Shown: positions 34,406 to 43,796 of the stretch, piece by piece
Layout of the letters: every line of letters starts with the position of its first letter
Numbering within the stretch: position 1 is the stretch's first letter
Source: Pseudomonadota bacterium
Lineage (GTDB): Bacteria; Chloroflexota; UBA5177
DNA: 43,806 nucleotides
Direction: 5' to 3'
Assembly (NCBI GenBank): GCA_021324655.1
Contig: JAJPIP010000067.1
Span: 1 to 43,806, forward strand
The notes under the pieces: model-generated
The model's database searches: none
The model's input: the letters and a program-made list of their open reading frames with translations, nothing else
Told to the model about the DNA's origin: nothing
Program-made: the position numbers and the translations under genes

Positions 34406-35578
34406 GTGCGCTACTATGCGCATAACCCGATGGTTCGCGTCATTGTCTTCCTAATCCTGCTCCTGCCGCTGGCTCCGGCACATGGAAGCCCGGTGCCGTG
34501 GTTCACGTCCGCCGACGCGAGCGTGCTGCATCGTGCGGCGCTTCTCATGGCGCATCACAGTCCTCAGTCAGTCGCCCGGCTGCTGCGACGTGATCACGCG
34601 GTCACGTCCGCCGCGGTGGGCCGCGACGGCAAGACGCTGACCCTGGTGCTGCCGGACGGCGTGCCGGCGGCCATTCTCCCGCGATTATCACGGCGGGCGA
34701 CGCTCGTCCCGGCTCTTCGGACACTGGCGCGCTCTCACGCCGGCACCGGCGCGAAGGCAATCGTACTGGAGCCGTTTCACGCGGAACTCGCTCTCCCCGA
34801 CGCCGAGGGTCCGAACGAGGCAGCCGCCCTCCGTGCCGCCGGCTTCAGCGTGGAGACCCTGACCGATCAGCAGGTCACCGTCCAGACAATGCTGTCGCTC
34901 TCGCAGTACAACCTCGTCTATATGCTCACGCATTCCGGCGTCAATCAGTACGGTGAAGGGCTGATCGCCACCGGCGAGGTCGCTAATCCCGATCCGGCGG
35001 TCAAGCCCTACTACCAGGACAAGAGCGTTATCGTGACGGGTGTTGCCGGCAGCACGACGAACTACTTCGGTGTGGTCTCCGAATTCTTCGCCTGGCACTC
35101 GGCCCAGTTCCCCCCTGACTCCATGGTGTTCTTCGACGGCTGCAGCCTGCTGCACGCTCCTCTCCTCTGGAACGCACTGCAGTCGCACGGCGTGAGCACC
35201 ATGGTTTCATGGGACGCTGATGCCATGTCTCCGGATGAAGTCGCGGCCGGTGAGCGCTTCACGGCGGCCTTTACCTCTGGAAGTTCGGTGGCGGATTCCA
35301 TCGCGCACCTCGCCGCGAAGGGCTACGGCCAGAGCGGGGTCATGGGCATCACGGCTCATGTGGGGTATCTGGGCGACGGCACCCTGAGAGTGCAGGATGT
35401 TCTGTCGCCCCATCCGACCCCCACGCCTCTGCCGACGCTCGTCCCCACGGTGACCCCGGCAGTCTCACCGACACCGACGCCGGAGCCGGCGATCCCCTCG
35501 CCCACGGCCCGGACAGGTAGCGGGCCTGCGTGGCCGCGTCTTCCTCCCCTGTCCGGAGTTCATATCCCGCGCCACTAA
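34406..35578 (+). CDS. Secreted caspase/CHAT-like putative cysteine peptidase with PT-rich tail
   Basis: 390 residues from the GTG at 34406 (ATG at 34430 also possible). N-terminal signal peptide VIVFLILLLPLAPAHGSP. The core has a hydrophobic strand plus histidine, LVYMLTHSGVNQ (H176), then FFDGCSLLHAP (C246), the His-Cys arrangement of caspase, gingipain and CHAT folds. After residue 335 a PT-rich tail (PTPTPLPTLVPTVTP...) about 40 residues long ends without an anchor domain. I infer an exported cysteine peptidase or a dead relative; family and substrate are not recognised. Confidence 0.62.
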   Translation: MRYYAHNPMVRVIVFLILLLPLAPAHGSPVPWFTSADASVLHRAALLMAHHSPQSVARLLRRDHAVTSAAVGRDGKTLTLVLPDGVPAAILPRLSRRATLVPALRTLARSHAGTGAKAIVLEPFHAELALPDAEGPNEAAALRAAGFSVETLTDQQVTVQTMLSLSQYNLVYMLTHSGVNQYGEGLIATGEVANPDPAVKPYYQDKSVIVTGVAGSTTNYFGVVSEFFAWHSAQFPPDSMVFFDGCSLLHAPLLWNALQSHGVSTMVSWDADAMSPDEVAAGERFTAAFTSGSSVADSIAHLAAKGYGQSGVMGITAHVGYLGDGTLRVQDVLSPHPTPTPLPTLVPTVTPAVSPTPTPEPAIPSPTARTGSGPAWPRLPPLSGVHIPRH

Positions 35579-35638
35579 CGGGCCAATTGACCTGACGACT
35601 GCCTGTGCCGATCGAGCCAGCCGATGCCGGCATGAGAG

Positions 35639-35827
35639 TCAGCCGAGCCGGTGGGTCATGCTGGTGCTTAGGACGTCGAGCTCGATCGGGTGGCCGATGA
35701 CCTGCTCGGAGTCGTGCAGTAGACCGTGCACCCGACTCATGTCTCCCTCCCGGTTCACGGGGACGAGCGCCTGACGGCTCGTCGCGAGTTGGATGCGCCC
35801 TCTTGAAGACCAACCCGGCACTGTCAT
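35639..35827 (-). CDS. Small ORF coupled to MFS transporter gene, uncertain
   Basis: 62 residues; its ATG overlaps the MFS TGA (ATGA). Inside it, an ATG at 35740 has a strong GGAGGGAGAC site upstream and would give a 33-residue peptide MSRVHGLLHDSEQVIGHPIE.... No family recognised, no membrane segment. It could be a real small protein, the tail of a decayed gene, or chance. The 245 bp around it between two genes otherwise hold nothing recognised. Confidence 0.35.
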   Translation of the reverse strand: MTVPGWSSRGRIQLATSRQALVPVNREGDMSRVHGLLHDSEQVIGHPIELDVLSTSMTHRLG

Positions 35828-37077
35828 TCGGGCGGTCGCGCCGTGGGCAATCGAATTGACAGGATCGCCGGAAGAGCGGCGAGGACGGCGGCCACACCGG
35901 CGACGCAGAGGACACCGCCGGAGATGATGGAGACCCGCACGCTGAAGAGCGACGCGACGACACCGGACTCCAGATTGCCGAGCGCGGGCCCGCTGGCGTA
36001 GCTGATCAACTCAACACCGGCGACGCGCCCGCGTACGTCGTCCGGAATGGTGCGGTTCCACACGGCAGAGCGAAACAGCGCGCTGATCTCGTCGGCGCCT
36101 CCCGCCAGGGCAAGGCAGGCGAGTGCCGGCAGCAGCGACGGGCTGAAGCCGAGCCCCACCATGGCGAGCCCCCAGACGGAGGCCGCCACCGCGATGGCCG
36201 TGCCCTGCCGGCTGACGCGGCGCGTCCAGCCGCTGGTACCGGCGGCAAGCAGCGCTCCCGCGGCCGGTGCCGAGAAGAGGAAACCAAGACTGCGCGCTCC
36301 ACCCAGATGCACGGCCAGAGCCGGGAAAAGCGCCTCGGGCATGCCGAAGATCATCGCCGCCATGTCGACAAGATAGGTCCCGAGGAGATCGCGCCGCGAC
36401 AGTGCGTAGCGGAGTCCCGCTGTGAGGTGGGAGAGCGAGGCGGCCTCGACCCGGGCCGCCGGAACCGCGCGCATGAACCAGATCAGTCCCAGTGAGATGA
36501 GAAATGTGGCGACGTCGACGCCGTAGGTGACGGGAAGCCCGACGGTTGCGATCAGGATACCGCCCAGGGCGGGCGCGGCGACGACGCCGACGGTTTGCTG
36601 GAGGGAGGAGATCGCCGCCGCCGGCACGAGATCGGCAGGATCGACGAGGCGCGGAATCAGGGCATCGAGCGACGGGCGCTGCACCGTCTCCAGTCCGGCT
36701 CCGAGTGCAGCGGCGACATAGAGGATCCAGACCTGTGGTGCGGCGAAACCGGCATTCGCCAGCAAGAGGATTGACACGGCAGCAAGCGCAGCCTCCGTGA
36801 ACAGAACCACCCTTCGCCGGTCCAGGAGGTCGGCCAGCGATCCTCCGATCAGGGCGAGTAAGAGAATCGGCACCACTTGAACCAGGCCGACCAGGCCGAC
36901 GGCAAGCGGCGACCGCGTGATCTGGTAGATCTGGTACCAGAGCGCCACATACGTGATCTGTGAGCCGATGCCCGTCACCAGACGGGCCGTCCACAGCAGA
37001 CGAAAGTCACGGTAAATGAGTAGGGGCCGGGCGTCAATGACGACCAGACGCAGAGCGGCGCGGGCAAAGAGAACCAT
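35824..37077 (-). CDS. MFS transporter
   Basis: 417 residues, about 12 hydrophobic segments, MFS_3/EntS-like (LIYRDFRLLWTARLVTGIGSQITYVALWYQIYQ at the N-terminus, the loop ADLLDRRRVV between helices 2 and 3, RSAVWNRTIPDDVRGRVAG in the middle loop). Exports an unknown compound, possibly a siderophore, drug or peptide. ATG start, GGGACGG upstream. It is divergent from the NamZ-like gene. A small ORF may be coupled downstream. Confidence 0.9.
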   Translation of the reverse strand: MVLFARAALRLVVIDARPLLIYRDFRLLWTARLVTGIGSQITYVALWYQIYQITRSPLAVGLVGLVQVVPILLLALIGGSLADLLDRRRVVLFTEAALAAVSILLLANAGFAAPQVWILYVAAALGAGLETVQRPSLDALIPRLVDPADLVPAAAISSLQQTVGVVAAPALGGILIATVGLPVTYGVDVATFLISLGLIWFMRAVPAARVEAASLSHLTAGLRYALSRRDLLGTYLVDMAAMIFGMPEALFPALAVHLGGARSLGFLFSAPAAGALLAAGTSGWTRRVSRQGTAIAVAASVWGLAMVGLGFSPSLLPALACLALAGGADEISALFRSAVWNRTIPDDVRGRVAGVELISYASGPALGNLESGVVASLFSVRVSIISGGVLCVAGVAAVLAALPAILSIRLPTARPPE

Positions 37078-37155
37078 GATAATCCGTCCCTTGGCTGGAT
37101 GTGGGGCGCCGCATCGACCGAGTGCAGTGTATGGTATGGCCGGGGGTGGACATCA

Positions 37156-38298
37156 GTGCGTGCAGGACGGGACACGGCTCAGGTCAGGCTGGGCGTCGAT
37201 CGGGTGGTGAACGCCGAGGCCGGACTGGACCGCCAGGCCCGCATTGCGCTTCTCACCAACCACGCGGCGCGTACCTCGGCCGGTGATTGGACGGGTGTTG
37301 CGCTGCGCCGCGCCGGGTACGATGTCACCCTCTTTCTCTCTCCGGAGCACGGCCTGACTACAGCCGCGGCAGCAGGTGAAGCGGTCGAACATGGCGCGCT
37401 CGACGGCACGCCTGTCCTGAGCCTCTACGGTGCCGACACGGAACCGGTGGACACAGCCCTGGCGTCGATTGATCTCATCGTCGCCGACCTGCCGTGCGTC
37501 GGGGCCCGGTACTACACGTACCCATGGACGATCCGCGAGACGATGCGCCTGGCCGAGCAACACGATCTGCCTGTGGTCGTACTCGACCGGCCGAACCCCC
37601 TGAACGGCATCTCCATCGAGGGCGACTTGCCGGAGCTCGATTCCGCGGTCTGCAGCTCACCGGTGCCGGTTCGGCACGGCTTGACCATCGGGGAACTGGA
37701 GAGATGGAACCGGGAGGTGTTTGAGATTGACGTTGAGCTGGAGATCGTGGCGCTCGCCGGCTGGAATCGCCGCATGGCGTTCGCGGATACCGGTTTGCCC
37801 TTCGTGGCGCCGTCACCCGCGCTCCGCTCTCCGGCAGCGATCGCCCTCTATCCCGGTACCTGCTTGATCGAAGGCACCAATGTCGCGGAGGGACGTGGGA
37901 CGGACGATCCGTTTGCCCTGGTCGGTGCCCCCTTTGTCGACGGTGCTGCCGTCGCCGCGACCCTGCGCGGCCGGGAGGCCATGGCAGGGATCACCATCGC
38001 TCCGGTTGACTTCGTCCCCGAGTCCGGCAAATGGGCCGGTGAGCGCTGCAGCGGAGTCCATCTGGAGATGACTGACCCCGACGCGGCGCGCCCCGTCCTT
38101 GCTGGCCTGGCGCTGGTCGCCGCATTCCGAGCGTTCCCCGAGTTTCGATTCAATGCGCAGTTCGACGCGCTGGCCGGGACGTCACGGTGGCGAGAGGCGC
38201 TGGAAAGGGGGAAACCGGCCGAGGAGATCGCCGGCGAATGGCACGCCGATGAGGACCACTTTCGCCAGGCGCGAGAACCGGTGCTTCTGTACGCCTGA
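37156..38298 (+). CDS. namZ: NamZ-like exo-beta-N-acetylmuramidase (DUF1343, GH171)
   Basis: 380 residues from the GTG at 37156, preceded by GGTGGA. Family markers: LLTNHAARTS, LFLSPEHGL, DLPCVGARYYTYPWT, VVLDRPNPLNG, ALYPGTCLIEGTNVAEGRGTDDPF and EFRFNAQFDALAG. NamZ removes terminal MurNAc from peptidoglycan fragments. No signal peptide, so it appears cytoplasmic, unlike exported relatives. It lies divergently from an MFS transporter. The 127 bp to the next terminator form a structured leader. Confidence 0.85.
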   Translation: MRAGRDTAQVRLGVDRVVNAEAGLDRQARIALLTNHAARTSAGDWTGVALRRAGYDVTLFLSPEHGLTTAAAAGEAVEHGALDGTPVLSLYGADTEPVDTALASIDLIVADLPCVGARYYTYPWTIRETMRLAEQHDLPVVVLDRPNPLNGISIEGDLPELDSAVCSSPVPVRHGLTIGELERWNREVFEIDVELEIVALAGWNRRMAFADTGLPFVAPSPALRSPAAIALYPGTCLIEGTNVAEGRGTDDPFALVGAPFVDGAAVAATLRGREAMAGITIAPVDFVPESGKWAGERCSGVHLEMTDPDAARPVLAGLALVAAFRAFPEFRFNAQFDALAGTSRWREALERGKPAEEIAGEWHADEDHFRQAREPVLLYA

Positions 38299-38381
38299 AG
38301 CACGGCTCTGACCCCATGGCATACTGATCTGTGACAACGATGTCGGGCCCTGCCGCGTGTTGCTGTACTGCCGGCCGGTGC

Positions 38382-38420
38382 GGGCCGCTCCAATGTCCAT
38401 AGAATCGGACTAGCGGACCC
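38382..38420 (+). promoter_or_regulatory. Structured leader hairpin
   Basis: GGGCCGCT (38382-38389) pairs with AGCGG-A-CCC (38412-38420) with one bulged A, forming a stem of 8 pairs just before the terminator hairpin. A repeat of CCGGCCGG at 38371-38378 could pair with terminator arms, giving an alternative structure. Together they may make an attenuator, ligand unknown. Confidence 0.35.
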
Positions 38421-38424
38421 AGAG

Positions 38425-38449
38425 CCGGCCGTCAAACGGCCGGTTTTTT
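38425..38449 (+). terminator. Rho-independent terminator between namZ and the sulfurtransferase
   Basis: Perfect 7-bp GC stem (CCGGCCG, loop TCAAA, CGGCCGG) followed by six T residues, 20 bp before the sulfurtransferase ATG. Could simply end namZ transcripts, or act as the terminator of an attenuated leader. Confidence 0.85.
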
Positions 38450-38468
38450 GTTGCGGAAGGAGAGACCG

Positions 38469-39335
38469 ATGACCACGTTTGAAGAGCGCGTGCAGGGCTA
38501 CGCTCACCCGGAGGTATTGGTTGATACCCAGTGGGTGGCTGACCACCTGAATGATCCCAACGTGCGGATTGTGGAAGCCGACGAAGACGTGCTCCTGTAT
38601 GAGATCGGCCACATCCCGGGTGCCGTCAAACTCGACTGGCATACCGATTTGCAGGACCCCATCGAGCGTGACTTTGTCTCGCGCGAGGGTTTTGAACGCC
38701 TGATGAGCGAGAAAGGCATCGGCAACGACACGACGGTGGTGCTGTACGGCGACCGCAACAACTGGTACGCGACGTACACATTCTGGCTGTTCAAGATGTA
38801 CGGTCACCGCGATGTGCGTGTAATGGACGGCGGACGTGTGAAGTGGGAGCAGGAACAGCGCCCATGGTCACGCGATGTTCCGAGCTACCCGCGTGCCGAG
38901 TATCACGCGCCGGAACGCGATGAGTCCATCCGGGCTTTCCGAGATCAGGTGCGGCAGCAGATGGAAGCCAGGAAGCCGCTGATCGACGTGCGGAGTCCCG
39001 CCGAGTATAAGGGCGAGCTACTGCACATGGTGGATTACCCGCAGGAAGGAGCCCAGCGCGGCGGGCACATTCCGGGCGCGAAGAACATTCCCTGGGCAAC
39101 GGCCGCCAATCCGGACAACGGAACGTTCCGGTCCGCCGACGAGTTGAAGCAGATCTACGAGGCCCAGAATCAGATCTCCCCGCAGGAGGAAGTCATCTCC
39201 TACTGCCGGATCGGGGAGCGTTCGTCGCACACCTGGTTCGTCCTGAAGTACCTGCTCGGCTATCCCGAGGTGAAGAACTACGACGGTTCCTGGACAGAGT
39301 GGGGCAATCTGGTCGAGGCGCCCATCGAACGGTAA
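38469..39335 (+). CDS. Thiosulfate sulfurtransferase (two-domain rhodanese)
   Basis: 288 residues from the ATG at 38469, AGGAG 6-7 bases upstream. Two rhodanese domains, an N-terminal inactive one (about 15-135) and a C-terminal one with catalytic C246 in [14 protein letters not shown], the loop of actinobacterial CysA-type enzymes (3-mercaptopyruvate enzymes have CGTG). [13 protein letters not shown] at the end is typical. It moves sulfane sulfur from thiosulfate to a thiophilic acceptor. Terminator and structured leader directly upstream suggest regulation. The 3' end overlaps the convergent mannosidase by 58 bp. Confidence 0.93.
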   Translation: MTTFEERVQGYAHPEVLVDTQWVADHLNDPNVRIVEADEDVLLYEIGHIPGAVKLDWHTDLQDPIERDFVSREGFERLMSEKGIGNDTTVVLYGDRNNWYATYTFWLFKMYGHRDVRVMDGGRVKWEQEQRPWSRDVPSYPRAEYHAPERDESIRAFRDQVRQQMEARKPLIDVRSPAEYKGELLHMVDYPQEGAQRGGHIPGAKNIPWATAANPDNGTFRSADELKQIYEAQNQISPQEEVISYCRIGERSSHTWFVLKYLLGYPEVKNYDGSWTEWGNLVEAPIER

Positions 39336-41767
39336 GGAACGTCCGCATCCCATAGCGTCCGGACTCGCAGCGCGCTCCGCAGATCTGCCGGCTCAATACC
39401 GGACACCTGCACGGACTTTTCCTCGCCCGGGAGAAGATGGAAGGCGTTATCCGACCATGCCGGAGAACCCAGCCCGCGAGCCGTCAAATACAGGTACGGC
39501 GTGAAGGCGGCGGCACGCACCCGGATCACGCTTCCCACCGCCTGCGGCTCTACCTCGATCGACAGTGATCGCTCCTGGGGCGCGGCGAGGTCACATGGCT
39601 CTCCGTACAGGTGGATCGCCCGGGTGTCGCGCAGCTGCGCGACCAGGAACCGATTCGGTCCGCTCATGTCGGGAACCCCGGCCAGCCGCGCTGTGGACTC
39701 CCCGGAAACCCGCACCGCAATCTCCCTGCGGTCCACCAGATCTCCTGTAAACGTTCGTGTCTGGATGTCCAGCGTGCCGGCGACGTCGTCTGCCGTGTCA
39801 TTGGTGAAATGGACCGCCAGCCCCTCGGCTTCCGGTGCCACGGACAGCAATTGGGGACGGTAGAAGCGCTTCGCTGCGTAGTACGCTGCTTTCCGGTCGC
39901 CGGCCGCATCGATGAGCGACCAGGACTGGACCGGCCAGCAGTCATTCAATTGCCAGATCAGTGTGCCCCAGTTCCGGCCCCGCAGGCGCCGATAGTGCTC
40001 CACCGCGCAGCGTATCGCCTCCGCCTGGTTGAGTTGGCTGTAGTAGATCAGATCGTCCAGCGAGTGCACATCCGGGAAGTGGCGCTGGATGTAATTCAGG
40101 TACACGTCGTACGGCTTCAGCGTCTTGTCGTGCCAGCGTACTGCCGCCGAGTCCGCATTTCTATCCTCGGGCGCCAGACAGGTGTCCCAGGCGTCCCAGC
40201 CGCACGACGAGGCAAACCCGAACTCCGAGCAGAACCGGGCGGTATCCTCGCGGTAAGCCGGCCAGTCCCCGTCGGATCCGGCCTGAGCGTGCCAGACGCT
40301 CCAGTTGTGCCGGTCGCCTTCCGCCGGAGAGTTGGGATCGCTCCCACCCCATGGCGATCCCGGCCAGTACGGGGTTGTCGGGTCTTCCGCCGCCACCGCG
40401 GCTGGTAGCACCTCGTGGTAGAGGGCCTCGCCGAGAAAGTGATCCGGCTCGAGTCCTTCCCAACGGTCGTGCCAGACCTGATGATTTTCATTGTTCCCGC
40501 ACCAGAGGGCGATCGAGGGGTGATGCCGAATACGCCGAACGGCGCGAACTGCCTCGTCATACGCCTGTACTCGCGTCGCCGCATCGTCGGGATAGTAGGC
40601 ACAGGCATAGGGGAAGTCCTGCCACACGAGGATCCCCATCTCATCGCACAGCCGGTAGAAGTCCTCGCTCTCGTACAGGCCTCCGCCCCACACACGCAAC
40701 ATCGTCAGGCCGGCGTCTCTGGCGGCCTGGAGCACGGGCCGGAGCGTCGCCTCCGACACCGTCGAGGGAAAGGAATGAGCCGGGATCCAGTTCGCGCCCC
40801 GGACAAAATGGTCGCGCCCGTTGATCCGAAACGTGAAGGACGTGCCCCACTCGTCGGGTTCCTGTATCAACTCGACGCGGCGCAAGCCGACCTGCGCACC
40901 AACGCTGTCGAGAGTCCCGCCGGGACCAATCAACTCCAGTCGGAGGGGATGCAGGAACGGATCGTCCGGATGCCAGAGCCGGGCACCCGAGACGTCCAGA
41001 TCCGCCTCCACCTGCCCGGCACGAACCGGAACCTCGCTTCGATGGTCACCGAGGCCCACGACGATTCTGAGATCGGGGACGTCCACCGGCTCGACCGTCA
41101 CGGCGATCCGGGCACCGATGCGGGAAGAATCAATGTCTGCGGTCACACTCCAGTCCGTGATACGAGCAAACGGAACGTGGATCAGCTCGATCGGCTGCCA
41201 GATGCCGCAGGAGATAAGGACCGGGCCCCAATCCCACCCGAACATGTACTGCGCCTTGCGCACGAAGGAGCGGGCATGCCAGATGGACGCTTCCGGCGGC
41301 GGGGACGGATACTCCTCCATCCACGCCGCCTGTCGTTCCAGACCGGTGCGCAGTGCTGACCGAAAGGTGATCCGCAGTTGGTTCTCGCCGTCGCGCAGCT
41401 GATCGGTGACGTCGACCTCATGGGGAACGAACATGTTGTCGACATCCAGCAGTTGCTCATCGTTGAGAGAGACCGCCGCGACGGTATCGAGTCCGTTGAA
41501 CCGCAGGAGCCACCGGCCCGGTTCACGATGCCACTCGAAGGCCGTCTCGTATGTCCAGTCCAGGTCATCAACCCAGGCGACGTCACGTTCGTGGAGGCGG
41601 TAGAAGGGGTCGGGGATGACGCCGGCCCGCTGCAGATCCAGGTGGACGTGCCCCGGAACCGTGGCGGGGAGAACCGGCAGGGCCAGCGCGGGGTTCCATG
41701 GCGCCTCACCCTCCGGCCGAACCGTCCATCCGCCGGCAATCTCTCTACTGCTCGTGAGCGTCCCCAT
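39278..41767 (-). CDS. Beta-mannosidase, glycoside hydrolase family 2
   Basis: 829 residues from the ATG at 41767; the open frame continues upstream to 42601 but that part lies opposite the dehydrogenase gene and lacks family character. N-terminal sandwich (about 1-180), an Ig-like domain, then a TIM barrel with acid/base E427 ([11 protein letters not shown]) and nucleophile E515 ([10 protein letters not shown]), the GH2 beta-mannosidase pattern. Hydrolyses terminal beta-mannose, probably from oligosaccharides imported into the cytoplasm (no signal peptide). AAGGGG lies 7 bases before the ATG. Its 3' end is antisense to the sulfurtransferase gene. Confidence 0.9.
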   Translation of the reverse strand: MGTLTSSREIAGGWTVRPEGEAPWNPALALPVLPATVPGHVHLDLQRAGVIPDPFYRLHERDVAWVDDLDWTYETAFEWHREPGRWLLRFNGLDTVAAVSLNDEQLLDVDNMFVPHEVDVTDQLRDGENQLRITFRSALRTGLERQAAWMEEYPSPPPEASIWHARSFVRKAQYMFGWDWGPVLISCGIWQPIELIHVPFARITDWSVTADIDSSRIGARIAVTVEPVDVPDLRIVVGLGDHRSEVPVRAGQVEADLDVSGARLWHPDDPFLHPLRLELIGPGGTLDSVGAQVGLRRVELIQEPDEWGTSFTFRINGRDHFVRGANWIPAHSFPSTVSEATLRPVLQAARDAGLTMLRVWGGGLYESEDFYRLCDEMGILVWQDFPYACAYYPDDAATRVQAYDEAVRAVRRIRHHPSIALWCGNNENHQVWHDRWEGLEPDHFLGEALYHEVLPAAVAAEDPTTPYWPGSPWGGSDPNSPAEGDRHNWSVWHAQAGSDGDWPAYREDTARFCSEFGFASSCGWDAWDTCLAPEDRNADSAAVRWHDKTLKPYDVYLNYIQRHFPDVHSLDDLIYYSQLNQAEAIRCAVEHYRRLRGRNWGTLIWQLNDCWPVQSWSLIDAAGDRKAAYYAAKRFYRPQLLSVAPEAEGLAVHFTNDTADDVAGTLDIQTRTFTGDLVDRREIAVRVSGESTARLAGVPDMSGPNRFLVAQLRDTRAIHLYGEPCDLAAPQERSLSIEVEPQAVGSVIRVRAAAFTPYLYLTARGLGSPAWSDNAFHLLPGEEKSVQVSGIEPADLRSALRVRTLWDADVPYRSMGASTRLPHSVQEPS

Positions 41768-41818
41768 ACCCGACCCCTTCGTGCGAGAATCGTCGGAGAC
41801 TAGCACGGGAGGACGGCT

Positions 41819-42661
41819 ATGCAAGTCGCGGTGCTGGGAACCGGGCGGATGGGCGGCGCCCTGGCCGAGCGGTTGCTGGGCAGTGGACACACGGTGACCG
41901 TATGGAACCGCACACCCGCCAGGATCGATCCCCTCGCCGCGCGGGGGGCTCGCGTCGCACGGACGCCGGCGGCCGCCGTCCAGGACAGCGCTGTGATCTT
42001 CATGGTGCTCAGCGCGGATTCGGCGGTGCGAGAGGTCGTGACCGATGCCGTCAATGCCATGGGCGGAGACAGGGTTTTGGTCGACTGCAGTACCGTATCT
42101 CCCGATACCACCGACATGGTGGCCGAGCAGGTAGACCGCTTCGTGGCGGCGCCGATTCTTGGTGGACCGCAGGCCATCCTCAACGCGACTACTACACTCC
42201 TCGTCGGAGGGCCGGCCTCGGCAGTCGAGGCTGTCCGCCCAATCCTGAACGCGATCAGTAGCCGGATCATCGAGTGCGGCGCGGCATCGAACGCCACCAC
42301 GATGAAGATCCTCTCGAATCTCATTCTCATCAGCAGCACGTCGGTGCTGGCGGAGGCGATCGCCATCGCCCAGCGCACCGGTGTCGACAATGACCTGCTG
42401 CGCACAGTTTTCGCGGAGAGCCCGGTCATCGGGGCGGGAGTTCGGACCCGCCTGGAGAACATCCTCGGGGGCGACCACAGCGGGTGGTTTACCGTGGATC
42501 TCGCCGAAAAGGATCTCGGGTTGGCGATCGGCCTGGGCCAGGAAGTGGGACTGATAACTCCGATCGCCGACGGCGCGCGAGCGGAACTGCGGGAAGCGCA
42601 AGAAGCAGGTCTGGGCGATCAGGATCTCGCGGCGGTCGTCGAGGTGATCCGCGGCGACTGA
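41819..42661 (+). CDS. NAD(P)-dependent beta-hydroxyacid dehydrogenase family
   Basis: 280 residues. Rossmann motif VAVLGTGRMGGALAERL, substrate loop FVAAPILGGPQA, and the catalytic lysine in ATTMKILSNLI; this is the 3-hydroxyisobutyrate/glyoxylate reductase family. Substrate not readable. GGAGG 6 bases before the ATG. Divergent from the mannosidase across 51 bp. It may share a promoter region with that gene. Confidence 0.9.
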   Translation: MQVAVLGTGRMGGALAERLLGSGHTVTVWNRTPARIDPLAARGARVARTPAAAVQDSAVIFMVLSADSAVREVVTDAVNAMGGDRVLVDCSTVSPDTTDMVAEQVDRFVAAPILGGPQAILNATTTLLVGGPASAVEAVRPILNAISSRIIECGAASNATTMKILSNLILISSTSVLAEAIAIAQRTGVDNDLLRTVFAESPVIGAGVRTRLENILGGDHSGWFTVDLAEKDLGLAIGLGQEVGLITPIADGARAELREAQEAGLGDQDLAAVVEVIRGD

Positions 42662-42676
42662 TCTCCCCGAGTCTCT

Positions 42677-43147
42677 CTACCCTTCCAGAGACAGCTTCAT
42701 CCCCACATGGCTGGGCACGAAGCCGAGTGACTCGTAGAAGCGGTGCGCGTCGGCGCGGCGGCGATCGGTGGTGAGTTGGACCAGGCGGCAGCCACGCCGG
42801 CGGGCTCTCTCGATTGCATCCCCGACCAGTACGTGCCCCAGTCCCTGCCCTCGCATCTCCTCGGCGATCCGAACGGCCTCGATCTGGGCGCGCTCTGCAC
42901 CACCGCGGCTGAGACCGGGAAGAAAGTTCAATTGAAGGGTTCCGACCAGCTGCCCGGCAACTTCCATGACGAGAAGCTGCGTCCGGGGATCGGCGTCGAT
43001 AGCGGCGAACGCCCGATAGTAGGCCGGGGCCGACGACTCGTCCATGCACTCCCGCGTGCGCCCCAATTGATCGGCGGCGAGCAGTTCGACCATCCGCGGT
43101 ACGTCGTGCCGGTGTGCCTCACGAATCACGGGCGTGACGTCACTCAT
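42677..43147 (-). CDS. GNAT family N-acetyltransferase
   Basis: 156 residues with the acetyl-CoA motif EEMRGQGLGHVLVGDAIERARRRGC and the C-terminal AHRFYESLGFVPSHVGM. Acceptor unknown. ATG at 43147 overlaps the stop of the upstream GNAT gene by 8 bp, so the two are translated together. The 15 bp after its stop lead to the dehydrogenase stop. Confidence 0.88.
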   Translation of the reverse strand: MSDVTPVIREAHRHDVPRMVELLAADQLGRTRECMDESSAPAYYRAFAAIDADPRTQLLVMEVAGQLVGTLQLNFLPGLSRGGAERAQIEAVRIAEEMRGQGLGHVLVGDAIERARRRGCRLVQLTTDRRRADAHRFYESLGFVPSHVGMKLSLEG

Positions 43148-43667
43148 CGATCAGCTCGTCGCGCAAGAGATCCATGAGGAGACCGTCGTGCCAGGCACCA
43201 TCAGCTCCTCTCTCGTATTGACGCATGATGCCGACCGGACGGAACCCAACCTTCTTATAAGAGGCGATGGCCCGCGCATTGTCAGCGGCAGGATCGATAG
43301 TCAGGCGATGGTGCCCGCGTTCCCAGAACAAGAAGCGCGCTACCAGCCGGACGGCCTCCGTCCCGTGCCCCTGCCCCTGCCACCGCTCCCCGAGGAAAAT
43401 ATCGATGCCGGCATGGAGGTAATCTTCTTCCGTTTCTTCATGCCACTGAATCCCGCCTGCTACCTCACCGGCAATCTCAATGACGAGGAGGATCTCATCG
43501 GACGCCCCGCGCAGGTCGTCGGCGATCAGATTGGGAGGATCGGGCTCCCGCCACCACCGCATCACGCCCGGCTCCGACAGGATTTTGTAGAGAAGCGAGG
43601 CATCGCCGGATCGGCCGACACGGACGGTGACACGTTCACCAACCAAGACGGGACGGTCGGCTGTCAT
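43140..43667 (-). CDS. GNAT acetyltransferase, AAC(6')-like
   Basis: 175 residues, GNAT fold of the RimJ/AAC(6') type: GIDIFLGERWQGQGHGTEAVRLVARFLF is the CoA motif and HRLTIDPAADNARAIASYKKVGFRPVGIMRQYERG is close to aminoglycoside 6'-acetyltransferases. Resistance activity is possible but distant family members modify proteins or polyamines, so the name is not proof. GAGGAT lies 3 bases before the ATG. Coupled to the second GNAT gene by an 8-bp overlap. Confidence 0.87.
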   Translation of the reverse strand: MTADRPVLVGERVTVRVGRSGDASLLYKILSEPGVMRWWREPDPPNLIADDLRGASDEILLVIEIAGEVAGGIQWHEETEEDYLHAGIDIFLGERWQGQGHGTEAVRLVARFLFWERGHHRLTIDPAADNARAIASYKKVGFRPVGIMRQYERGADGAWHDGLLMDLLRDELIDE

Positions 43668-43767
43668 ATCCTCAGCCTACTCGCCTTGCACGCATGGCGG
43701 ATGACAGACGTCTCTCTGGCCGATCTGTACGGGACGAACGTAACGTGAAATCTGCACAACAACACCA

Positions 43768-43796
43768 TTGACAATGCCTACCCGCGCTGCTAGCGT
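43768..43796 (+). promoter_or_regulatory. Candidate promoter reading out of the window
   Basis: TTGACA, 17-bp spacer, TAGCGT (3 of 6 matches to TATAAT). CATTG-A-CAATG, a perfect inverted repeat at 43766-43776, overlaps the -35 and could be an operator. The downstream gene is beyond the window. Confidence 0.3.

Noticed and set aside
41768-42601. N-terminal extension of the mannosidase frame
   Set aside because: The segment is opposite the dehydrogenase gene, and GH2 homology begins just after the ATG at 41767.
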